Assembly: GCA_002454505.1 (NCBI GenBank)
Contig: DKJA01000172.1
Location: forward strand, 1-12,026
Reading direction: 5' to 3'
Origin: Oxalobacteraceae bacterium UBA6704
Lineage (GTDB): Bacteria; Pseudomonadota; Gammaproteobacteria; Burkholderiales; Burkholderiaceae_D
Length of the DNA stretch: 12,026 nucleotides
Shown one piece after another: positions 5,755-11,320 of the stretch (its first letter is position 1; each line of letters starts with the position of its first letter). Under the pieces are notes generated by a model that searched no databases, was not told the origin of the DNA, and saw only the letters and a list, made by a program, of their open reading frames with translations. The translations under genes and the position numbers were made by a program.

Positions 5755-7008
5755 TCACCCCGCCGGCAACCGGATCGAAATCCGCGTCCCCTCGCCATCG
5801 CTATCGATCGTGAAGCTGCCATCGGCAGCCAGCACCCGCTCCCGCATGCCGGCAATGCCCGTGCCGTCGGCGCCCGCCGCCACGCCGCCGATGCCATCGT
5901 CCGCGACATCGATGGCCAGCTCGCCGCCGCGCCGCGCCAGCGTGACGGTGGCCTGCGCCGCGCGGGCATGCTTGACGACGTTCGACAGCGCTTCCTGCAC
6001 GATGCGGTAAACGGAAATCGCCAGTCCGGCATCGATGCCGGCCACGTCGCCTTCGATGCGGCACGCGAACCGGCAGTCCGGATGGCTGTCGTCGAACTGC
6101 CGCACCATCTCCTCGACGGCGCCGACGAGGCCCAGCATGTCCAGCATCTCAGGGCGCAGCCGCCGCACAAGCGCGCGCCCGCTGTTATACAGACCCAGCG
6201 CCAGCTGCGTGATCGACGTCGCACGCGCGCCGATTTCATCGGCAACGCCGGGCGGCTGCGCCTGCGCGGCCAGCGTACCGACGCGCTGCGCCGCCAGCCG
6301 CACGGCGATCAGCGTGGCATTCAGTTCGTCGTGGATCTCCAGCGCGATGCTGCGGCGCTCTTCTTCCACTGCGGTGTTCAGCCGCTGCAGCAGGCGGCGC
6401 TTTTCCGCATCCGCGTCGCGCAAGGCCTGCAGCGACGCCTGCAGCGACGTATCGAAGCCCCGTGACAGCCGGTACGCCAGCGCGCCGCACAGCAGCAGTC
6501 CGCCGCACGCGGCCAGCAGCTCCAGCCGGAAGCGCGCGGCCTGCCGCGCCAGCATCGCATCGGGCGACATGCGCACCTGCAGGTAGCCCACCGTCTCGAA
6601 GGTCGGCGGACTGACGCTGCCTGCAGCTGCGCCCACCCACACGATGCGCTTGACGACAGGCGCCTCGTAGTAGCGCAGCTCCGGCCCGCCTGTGGCGCGG
6701 CCCCGCATGCGCATCAGCGGGCGGCGCCGCGCATCGAACAGCGCCACTTCGCGGATCGCCGTATCCGATTGCAGCACGCCGCGGATCGTCCGCTGCAGGT
6801 CGTCGTAGCGGCCCGTGCCGACGGCGCTTTCGCTGCTGTCGGCCAGCACCCGCGCCAGCAGGCTGCCCCGCTCGGCCAGTTCCTGCCGCACCGCATCCTG
6901 GCGCGCCTGGTAGCCCAGCCACACGAGCGCAAGGCACAGCACCACCAGCGGCGCCAGCGTGATGGCCAGCAACCGGGTGCGCGTGCTCCAGCGGCGCGGA
7001 GCGTTCAT
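5755..7008 (-). CDS. Sensor histidine kinase, HisKA_3 (NarX/UhpB-like) type
   Basis: 417 residues, an inner-membrane two-component sensor. TM1 spans about residues 12-33 and TM2 about 162-182. They enclose a roughly 130-residue periplasmic domain without a family I can name; it contains an ALFDARRRPLMRMRG segment typical of small Cache-like input domains. A cytoplasmic helix leads into the dimerisation/phosphoacceptor motif RRSIALEIHDELNATLIAVR, with His226 as the expected phosphorylation site. The HATPase domain has the N-box EALSNVVKHA, the G-box DDGIGG and GTGIAGMRERV, and ends GTRISIRLPAG. The ATG at 7008 lies 25 bp after the stop of the response regulator, so both are one operon with the regulator first. 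The stop codon touches the repeat at 5661-5754. The signal sensed is unknown. Confidence 0.93.
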   Translation of the reverse strand: MNAPRRWSTRTRLLAITLAPLVVLCLALVWLGYQARQDAVRQELAERGSLLARVLADSSESAVGTGRYDDLQRTIRGVLQSDTAIREVALFDARRRPLMRMRGRATGGPELRYYEAPVVKRIVWVGAAAGSVSPPTFETVGYLQVRMSPDAMLARQAARFRLELLAACGGLLLCGALAYRLSRGFDTSLQASLQALRDADAEKRRLLQRLNTAVEEERRSIALEIHDELNATLIAVRLAAQRVGTLAAQAQPPGVADEIGARATSITQLALGLYNSGRALVRRLRPEMLDMLGLVGAVEEMVRQFDDSHPDCRFACRIEGDVAGIDAGLAISVYRIVQEALSNVVKHARAAQATVTLARRGGELAIDVADDGIGGVAAGADGTGIAGMRERVLAADGSFTIDSDGEGTRISIRLPAG

Positions 7009-7033
7009 GTCAGTGAGCGATCATGCGCTTGCG

Positions 7034-7687
7034 CTATGGCTGGATCAGGCCATGCCGCACGGCCAGCCGGGTGATGTCGGCGGCGCGGTGGATGCCCAGC
7101 TTGTCCTTGATGGCCTGGCTGGTGTTGCTGATCGTCTTGCTGGACACGGCCAGCCGCTCGGCGATCTCCACATTGGTCAGCCCCTCGGCCATCAGCGTGA
7201 AAATCTCCAGCGACCGGTCGTCCAGCAGCGACTGCGGCGACACGTCGCCTTTCACGGACAGGCTGGCCAGCCGCTCGGCGATGCGCGGCATGAAATACAG
7301 CTCGCCTTCATGGGCGCGGCGGATCGCCGCCACCAGTTCCTCCGGATCGCAATCCTTGGTGATGAAGGCGCGCGCGCCGATCCGGTAGCCTTCCTTGACC
7401 AGGCTGTCCTGGTCGAACTGCGTGAGGAACACGATGCGCGCATCCGGCTGAATGGCCAGCATCCGCTTCGCCACATCCAGCCCCGTCAGCTGCTCGCCGA
7501 AGCGGATGTCCAGCACCGCCACGTCCGGCTGCAGTGCCGCGAAGCTGTCCAGCGCTTCCTGCGGCGTCTTCTCCTGCGCCACCACGTCGATATCCGGTCC
7601 GGCCAGCGACAGCGCGAACCCCTGCATCACGATCGGATGATCGTCGGCCAGCATCACGCGGATGCGCGGCTCCCTGGTCTTCTTCAT
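7034..7687 (-). CDS. LuxR/NarL-family response regulator
   Basis: 217-residue DNA-binding response regulator, cognate to the adjacent kinase. The receiver domain occupies residues 9-125, with the acidic pair Asp15-Asp16 (MLADDHP), phosphoacceptor Asp60 (AVLDIRF), Thr89 and Lys111 (FITKDC). A short linker precedes a LuxR-type helix-turn-helix at about 155-212, with the expected GLTNVEIAERLAVSSKTISN and KLGIHRAADITRLA signature. The ATG at 7687 is chosen because a strong GGAGGT lies about nine bases upstream and the receiver fold begins right after it; upstream in-frame codons to 7765 run through the promoter region. It is divergently oriented from the TonB gene and shares with it a 151-bp intergenic region with inverted repeats, so it may control both directions (inference). 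Confidence 0.93.
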   Translation of the reverse strand: MKKTREPRIRVMLADDHPIVMQGFALSLAGPDIDVVAQEKTPQEALDSFAALQPDVAVLDIRFGEQLTGLDVAKRMLAIQPDARIVFLTQFDQDSLVKEGYRIGARAFITKDCDPEELVAAIRRAHEGELYFMPRIAERLASLSVKGDVSPQSLLDDRSLEIFTLMAEGLTNVEIAERLAVSSKTISNTSQAIKDKLGIHRAADITRLAVRHGLIQP

Positions 7688-7712
7688 CGCTACCACCTCC
7701 AGGCAAACTTTG

Positions 7713-7724
7713 TTCCAGATGGAA
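7713..7724. promoter_or_regulatory. Inverted repeat near the response regulator start
   Basis: TTCCA-GA-TGGAA, 26 bp upstream of the response regulator ATG and inside its likely 5' leader. Half-sites match those of the inverted repeat at 7779-7797, suggesting a shared binding protein, possibly autoregulation by the response regulator. Confidence 0.35.
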
Positions 7725-7750
7725 GAAGCATAGCATGCCACTCGATTACC

Positions 7751-7779
7751 ATTAAAGTGCTTCACAAATTACTATTCAA
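7751..7779 (-). promoter_or_regulatory. Candidate promoter of the two-component operon
   Basis: The minus strand reads TTGAAT (plus 7774-7779), a 17-bp spacer, then TTTAAT (plus 7751-7756): 4 of 6 and 5 of 6 to sigma-70 consensus. Leader length would be about 57 bases. It overlaps the divergent TonB promoter candidate. Confidence 0.5.
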
Positions 7780-7790
7780 TGGAATATTAT
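7761..7790 (+). promoter_or_regulatory. Candidate promoter of the TonB gene
   Basis: TTCACA (7761-7766), an 18-bp spacer and TATTAT (7785-7790), each 5 of 6 to sigma-70 consensus. This lies in the most AT-rich stretch of the window and gives a leader of about 42 bases before the ATG at 7839. Its spacer contains the -35 of the opposite promoter, so polymerase binding in the two directions should be mutually exclusive. Confidence 0.55.
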
Positions 7791-7797
7791 CTTCCAT
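7779..7797. promoter_or_regulatory. Inverted repeat over the TonB -10 box
   Basis: ATGGAA (7779-7784), seven bases, TTCCAT (7792-7797). The centre is the TATTAT -10 hexamer of the TonB promoter candidate, a position suited to repression. It also touches the -35 of the divergent operon. Candidate operator; the binding protein is unknown. Confidence 0.4.
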
Positions 7798-7838
7798 GTA
7801 CTAGCAATCTCAATTTCCACCACAACCAGGAGAACGGC

Positions 7839-8489
7839 ATGAACTTCACCGACAATTCGCACCAGAAGAACCCGGCAGGGATCGCCGTCGTCGTGCTGCT
7901 GCACGTCGTCGCCGGCTTCATCGCACTGAAAGGCTCGACGGTGCTGATCAGCCGCCTGCCGCCCGCCGTCATCGAGCTGACGAACACGCCTTTGCCGCCA
8001 CCGCCGCCGCCACCCGAACCGGTTGCCATGCCCGATCCGGCACCGGTGCCCACGACGATCGCGGTACCGGATGTGGTGATCGACGTGGCGCCGCCGCCGA
8101 ACCCGGTGCCGATGGCGACACGGCCGGCCAGCGAACCCGCACCGCCGCCCACGGCGGCAAGCGGGACGGTGCCTGCGCCGACGACGGAGCCGGCACCGCA
8201 TGCGCCGGTGCGCGTCGCACCCGTGGTCGATGCGAAAGCGTGCACGCGGCCGGATTACCCGAAGAACGCGCTGCGCAACGGCGATACCGGCACCGTCACG
8301 CTGGCGCTGCTGATCGGCACGGATGGCAAGGTGGTGGAATCGAAGGTGGAGAAATCCAGCGGCTCGCGCGAGCTGGACCGGGCCGCGCAGGCGGGATTGG
8401 CGCTGTGCCGCTTCCAGCCGGGCACCGTGGACGGCATGGCGTACCGGTCGTGGACCCAGATGCAGTATGTCTGGAGTCTGGACGAGTGA
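7839..8489 (+). CDS. TonB-family energy transducer
   Basis: 216-residue periplasm-spanning protein that passes proton-motive energy from ExbB/ExbD to outer-membrane TonB-dependent receptors. A single N-terminal TM helix (about 14-30, AGIAVVVLLHVVAGFIAL) contains a membrane His22, as in the TonB SxxxH signature, though the Ser is not conserved. A long Pro-rich rod follows (PLPPPPPPPEP and later Ala/Pro/Thr-rich repeats, about 50-130). The C-terminal TonB domain begins at CTRPDYPKNALRNGDTGTVT (Asp139-Tyr140-Pro141) and runs to the end, with the usual GTDGKVVESKVEKSSG and FQPG segments. Two Cys (ACTRP and ALCRF) could pair in the periplasm. The ATG at 7839 has AGGAG eight bases upstream; a longer in-frame start at 7779 lies inside the promoter and is rejected. 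No exbBD or receptor gene is in view. It is divergent from a two-component operon. Confidence 0.94.
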   Translation: MNFTDNSHQKNPAGIAVVVLLHVVAGFIALKGSTVLISRLPPAVIELTNTPLPPPPPPPEPVAMPDPAPVPTTIAVPDVVIDVAPPPNPVPMATRPASEPAPPPTAASGTVPAPTTEPAPHAPVRVAPVVDAKACTRPDYPKNALRNGDTGTVTLALLIGTDGKVVESKVEKSSGSRELDRAAQAGLALCRFQPGTVDGMAYRSWTQMQYVWSLDE

Positions 8490-8493
8490 TGGC

Positions 8494-8517
8494 AAGGGGC
8501 CGCGCGGGGCGGCCCTT
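8494..8517. terminator. GC-rich hairpin between convergent genes
   Basis: Arms AAGGGGCCGC and GCGGCCCTT (one bulged G) in the 39-bp gap between the TonB stop at 8489 and the methyltransferase stop at 8529. It lacks a T-run on either strand, so it is a weak or Rho-assisted bidirectional terminator. Confidence 0.5.
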
Positions 8518-8528
8518 CTGCTGCGGGG

Positions 8529-9257
8529 TCAGGCGGAGGGCTTGACCGCCACCAGGTTGATCAGCGTTTCCTCGCGCACCGCCGGCGGCTTGATGCGCAG
8601 TACCGTCTCCAGCATGCCCAGGTCTTCCCTGCTCCACCACAGGAAGGGATAGGAGACTGCGCTGTCCGGCACCGCAAAACCGGCGGCGCGCACCATCGCC
8701 AAGTACTCGGGCGCCGTCTTCTGCACGTCCATCGGGTGGCGGAACAGCAGCCGGATCACCCACGAGTGGATGTAGCGCCGCGTCGATTCGGCGAACAGCA
8801 GCACGCCGCCCGGCTTGAGCACGCGGAAGAATTCGGCGATGGCCCGCTCCTGGTCGATCAGGTGGTGGAAGGTCTGGTGGCAGAACAGCAGGTCCACCGA
8901 AGCGTCCGGCAGGTCGATGTTTGAGCTGGAGCAGCAGACGAAATCCGCCGCGATGCCGTGCGCCGCCACTTCGCGGCTGGACGCCGCCAGCATCTCGGGA
9001 TCGATGTCCATGCCGATCAGCCGCTGCGGCGCGAAGCGCGCGTGCAGTTTCGGCAGCGAACGGCCGTAGCCGCAGCCGACGTCGGCCACCACGTCGTATT
9101 GCCGGCGACCGGCCGGCAGCATCCGCTCGAGGTCCAGCAGCGCGCGCTCCAGCACGTGCACCGTCCACGTTTCGGTGCGCAGGAACCACTTGCCGAACGC
9201 CGTTTCCGGCACGTGCGGATCGGCGGGTGGCTGCAGCCATTCAGGTTTTGCGTTCAT
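8529..9257 (-). CDS. Class I SAM-dependent methyltransferase
   Basis: 242 residues, cytosolic. Rossmann-fold SAM-binding motif I VVADVGCGYGRSLPKL (Gly61, Gly63, Gly65), motif II acidic loop LIGMDIDPEML (Asp84, Asp86), a post-motif LLFCHQTFHHLIDQERAIAE and motif VLKPGGVLLFAEST place it in the Methyltransf_11/25 superfamily. The C-terminal third (RRYIHSWVIRLLFRHPMDVQ onward) is a substrate-recognition region I cannot assign. The substrate is unknown; a small molecule or lipid is more likely than nucleic acid (inference). The ATG at 9257 has a purine-rich AAGAGAAG seven bases upstream. The gene is convergent with TonB and divergent from the polysaccharide deacetylase. Methyltransferases occur in some polyene pigment clusters, but this one is separated from the ketosynthase operon by an opposite-strand gene, so membership is not supported. 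Confidence 0.9.
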   Translation of the reverse strand: MNAKPEWLQPPADPHVPETAFGKWFLRTETWTVHVLERALLDLERMLPAGRRQYDVVADVGCGYGRSLPKLHARFAPQRLIGMDIDPEMLAASSREVAAHGIAADFVCCSSSNIDLPDASVDLLFCHQTFHHLIDQERAIAEFFRVLKPGGVLLFAESTRRYIHSWVIRLLFRHPMDVQKTAPEYLAMVRAAGFAVPDSAVSYPFLWWSREDLGMLETVLRIKPPAVREETLINLVAVKPSA

Positions 9258-9304
9258 CTTCTTCTCTTTCAGGTGGGGGCACGGCTGCGCATGTCGTGGC
9301 GTTC

Positions 9305-9325
9305 CCGCCGCTGTTCTGGCGGCGG
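9305..9325. repeat. Perfect 7-bp stem-loop in the divergent intergenic region
   Basis: CCGCCGC, loop TGTTCTG, GCGGCGG. It lies 48 bp upstream of the methyltransferase ATG (in its leader or promoter) and directly precedes the tandem repeats. Function unknown; no T-run. Confidence 0.5.
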
Positions 9326-9360
9326 TTCTACCTCGCAGTTCTACCTCGCAGTTCTACTTT
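9325..9360. repeat. 13-bp tandem repeat, 2.7 copies
   Basis: GTTCTACCTCGCA at 9325-9337 and again, identical, at 9338-9350, followed by a partial third copy GTTCTACTTT (9351-9360) that runs into TATAAT. The array occupies the place of the -35 region of the deacetylase promoter. It could be an activator-binding array or a slippage duplication. Confidence 0.65.
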
Positions 9361-9365
9361 ATAAT
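9360..9365 (+). promoter_or_regulatory. Consensus -10 hexamer for the deacetylase gene
   Basis: Perfect TATAAT, about 33 bases upstream of the TTG start. No TTGACA-like -35 occurs at 16-19 bp; that position is filled by the 13-bp tandem repeat, which suggests activator dependence or a fortuitous match. Confidence 0.4.
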
Positions 9366-9397
9366 GCCTGCCCGGTTTTCGTCATCGTTCTTCGATC

Positions 9398-10252
9398 TTG
9401 TTCGTGCCTCTACGCCTGCTGCTGTCCGCCGTCCTGCTTGCGCTTCCCGTCGCCAGTCCCCATGCCGCCCCGGTGCCGGCGCCGATCCGCTTCGTGCTGA
9501 GCTTCGACGATGGCCCCAGCGGTTTTTCGGGGGACAATTCCACCGTGCGCGTGCTCGACACGCTGGCCCGCAATCCCGTGCAGGACGACATCAAGGCGAT
9601 CTTCTTCACGCAGACGCGCCACTGGCACGGCGGCGGCACCGACGTGGGCCGCGCGCTGATCCGCCGCGAATACGCCGACGGCCACGTGGTGGCCCTGCAT
9701 TCGGCCACCGCCACCCATGCCAACCACCGCTTCATGAGCGACGCCGATCTGGATCAGTCGCTGCAGCGCGGCATCGACGACCTGCGCGAGCTGACCGGCG
9801 CGGCGCCCACCTTCGTGCGGCCGCCGTTCTGGGCCTACGATGCCGCTTCGCTGGCCAACTATCACCGCCATGGCCTGCACATGCTGCTGACCGACCTGAA
9901 TGCCAACGACGGCAAGATCTGGGGCATCAACTTCAGCTGGCACAAACGCTCCAACATGCTGGCCATGCTGACGGCCACGCGCGAACGGTGGGCCGCCGGC
10001 GCGATGCCCGTCGTCGACGGCAACACGCCCGTCGTCGTCACCTTCCACGACGTCAACACCTACACGGCCCGCAATATCGACACCTACCTGCAGATCCTCG
10101 TCGACGTCGCGCGCGAGCTCGACATCCCCGTTGCCGACCGCCCGTTCTACGACGAGCGCGACGCGCTGCAACGGGCCGCGCTGGCCGCCACCGTCGCCAG
10201 CGCCGACCAGCACCCGCGCCTGCCGGGCCTGTGGAACTGGCTGTGGCAATAA
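9398..10252 (+). CDS. Secreted polysaccharide deacetylase-family protein (CE4, NodB-like)
   Basis: 284 residues with a signal peptide (PLRLLLSAVLLALPVASPHA, cleavage near residue 24). Carbohydrate esterase 4 features: motif 1 RFVLSFDDGPSG with Asp37-Asp38; a motif 2 region VALHSATATHANHRF (His101, His107, His110); motif 3 FVRPPFWAYD; a conserved TDLNANDGKIW block; and motif 5 VVVTFHDVN with His217. Family members remove N-acetyl or O-acetyl groups from glycans using Asp-His-His bound metal. In motif 2 the usual H-x3-H spacing is replaced by H-x5-H-x2-H, so metal ligands are uncertain. The start is TTG at 9398 or GTG at 9404 (an in-frame stop lies at 9362-9364); neither has a clear Shine-Dalgarno, and only six bases separate them. 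It ends one base before the convergent PPTase stop. The substrate (exopolysaccharide, chitin-like or peptidoglycan) is not predictable. Confidence 0.86.
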   Translation: MFVPLRLLLSAVLLALPVASPHAAPVPAPIRFVLSFDDGPSGFSGDNSTVRVLDTLARNPVQDDIKAIFFTQTRHWHGGGTDVGRALIRREYADGHVVALHSATATHANHRFMSDADLDQSLQRGIDDLRELTGAAPTFVRPPFWAYDAASLANYHRHGLHMLLTDLNANDGKIWGINFSWHKRSNMLAMLTATRERWAAGAMPVVDGNTPVVVTFHDVNTYTARNIDTYLQILVDVARELDIPVADRPFYDERDALQRAALAATVASADQHPRLPGLWNWLWQ

Positions 10253-10253
10253 G

Positions 10254-10859
10254 TCACAAGGCCGCCAGTTCCAGCACCGGCGGCACCGCCAGCGGCGCAG
10301 CGCTGCACAGCACGACCGCCAGTTCATCGTGCGGCAGTTCCATGCAGCCGGCTGCCGGCACGCCCAGCTTGAAGCGGGCTTCCTGTTCGCTCCACGCCGC
10401 ATAAAACGCGTGCGTCCGTTCCGTGGCCGGCAATCCGGCCAGCCGCGCGCACGCCGCCGCATCGAATGCCTGCGCCGCCAGCGCCATCACGTCGCGGCCC
10501 GCATCGCGCACTTCGATATCGAGCCCCAGCGCCGTCTGCAGGCTGACCGCGCAGGCCACCCAGCGGCCGCTGTGCGACACGCTGATGCCGGCCACCGGCT
10601 CTGCCGGCGCCAGCAACCGCGGCGCACGGCCCGGTGGGGCGTCCAGCACGATACTGCGCGGATCGATGCCCAGCAAAGCGCCGAGTGCAAACCGCACCAG
10701 CACCCGGCCTGCCAGGAACTGGTTGCGGCGTTCCGCCCGCACAAAGTGGCCATGCCGCGCCAGTTCCTGTCGACCGAGCCAGTCCACGTAAGGGGCCAGG
10801 CGCGCTTCCGGCAGCATGGCCAGGTCGGCCAGCCAGATGCGCGCAGCCGGCCCGCTCAC
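10254..10859 (-). CDS. 4'-phosphopantetheinyl transferase
   Basis: 201 residues. It transfers the phosphopantetheine arm of CoA to an acyl carrier protein. Sfp-superfamily motifs: ISVSHSGRWVACAVS, GLDIEVRD with metal-binding Asp114 and Glu116, and WSEQEARFKLG (Trp156, Glu160, Ala161, Lys164). The canonical WxxKEAxxK has Lys before Glu; here it is Gln159, while the Glu and the distal Lys are kept. The start is GTG at 10859, one base after the stop of the preceding gene, so translation is almost certainly coupled; no independent Shine-Dalgarno is clear. Its position after a ketosynthase gene suggests it activates the ACP(s) of that pathway, which would lie to the right of the window. Its stop codon is separated by one base from the convergent deacetylase stop. 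Confidence 0.9.
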   Translation of the reverse strand: MSGPAARIWLADLAMLPEARLAPYVDWLGRQELARHGHFVRAERRNQFLAGRVLVRFALGALLGIDPRSIVLDAPPGRAPRLLAPAEPVAGISVSHSGRWVACAVSLQTALGLDIEVRDAGRDVMALAAQAFDAAACARLAGLPATERTHAFYAAWSEQEARFKLGVPAAGCMELPHDELAVVLCSAAPLAVPPVLELAAL

Positions 10860-10860
10860 C

Positions 10861-11310
10861 TTACTTGCCGATCTTGACGAAATCGCCCTTCAGCGCGACG
10901 CCCGACATGATGGCGCCGTCATGGCATTCGAATTCCGTCTGGCTGGACTTCTCGTTATTGTTGTAGTTGCTGACGATATTGACGACGGCATTCGCGCCCA
11001 CCTGCTCGGCCTTCTTCTTCAGCGCCAGCATCGACGACAGGAACACCCAGTTGCACGCTTCGGCCGGCGTCTTGTTGAAGCCGTTGGTGCGCTGGCTCGT
11101 CTTGTCGGTGGTGATCTTGCTCTGCACCTTCGGCGTCGGCTGGTCGCCGAAGTAGAACTTGATGTCGTCGCCCAGACGCGAGCGCGCATCGTTGGCGTCG
11201 AGCGCGGCGGCAATCGGCAGCATCAGCACGTCGTCCTTCGCGTGGGCGGGCAGTGCGGCGGCAATCGACAGCGTGGTGGCCAGGGACAGCGTCAGCAGCG
11301 TTTTCTTCAT
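10861..11310 (-). CDS. Small periplasmic protein of a polyene-type cluster, function unknown
   Basis: 149 residues. A clear Sec signal peptide (MKKTLLTLSLATTLSIAAAL, cleavage at AHA-K, residue 24) makes the mature protein about 125 aa and periplasmic. The mature part has Cys86 (EACNW) and Cys129 (ECHDG), likely a disulfide, and the segment AEQVGANAVVNIVSNYNNNE. This segment recalls the GANAVV motif of YbjQ/DUF74- and RcsF-type folds (resemblance only). Proteins like this are often labelled 'excinuclease ATPase subunit' in databases; nothing in the sequence supports an ATPase (no P-loop), so that name would be wrong. From memory, homologues accompany aryl-polyene clusters. AAGGAAG overlaps the preceding ketosynthase stop and sits about eight bases before the ATG at 11310. 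The gene ends one base before the PPTase start. A role in periplasmic handling of the polyene product is speculation. Confidence 0.85.
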   Translation of the reverse strand: MKKTLLTLSLATTLSIAAALPAHAKDDVLMLPIAAALDANDARSRLGDDIKFYFGDQPTPKVQSKITTDKTSQRTNGFNKTPAEACNWVFLSSMLALKKKAEQVGANAVVNIVSNYNNNEKSSQTEFECHDGAIMSGVALKGDFVKIGK

Positions 11311-11320
11311 CGTTCTTCCT

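Noticed and set aside
8529..9257. Methyltransferase as part of the polyene cluster
   Set aside because: It is separated from the ketosynthase operon by an opposite-strand gene and convergent junction; no sequence feature links it to polyene tailoring.
9325..9360. CRISPR-like array
   Set aside because: Units are 13 bp and contiguous without spacers; this is a simple tandem repeat.
9175..10404. 409-residue plus-strand frame overlapping the deacetylase
   Set aside because: Out of frame with the conserved CE4 motifs, Arg/Pro/Ala-rich; it spans two real genes and an intergenic region.
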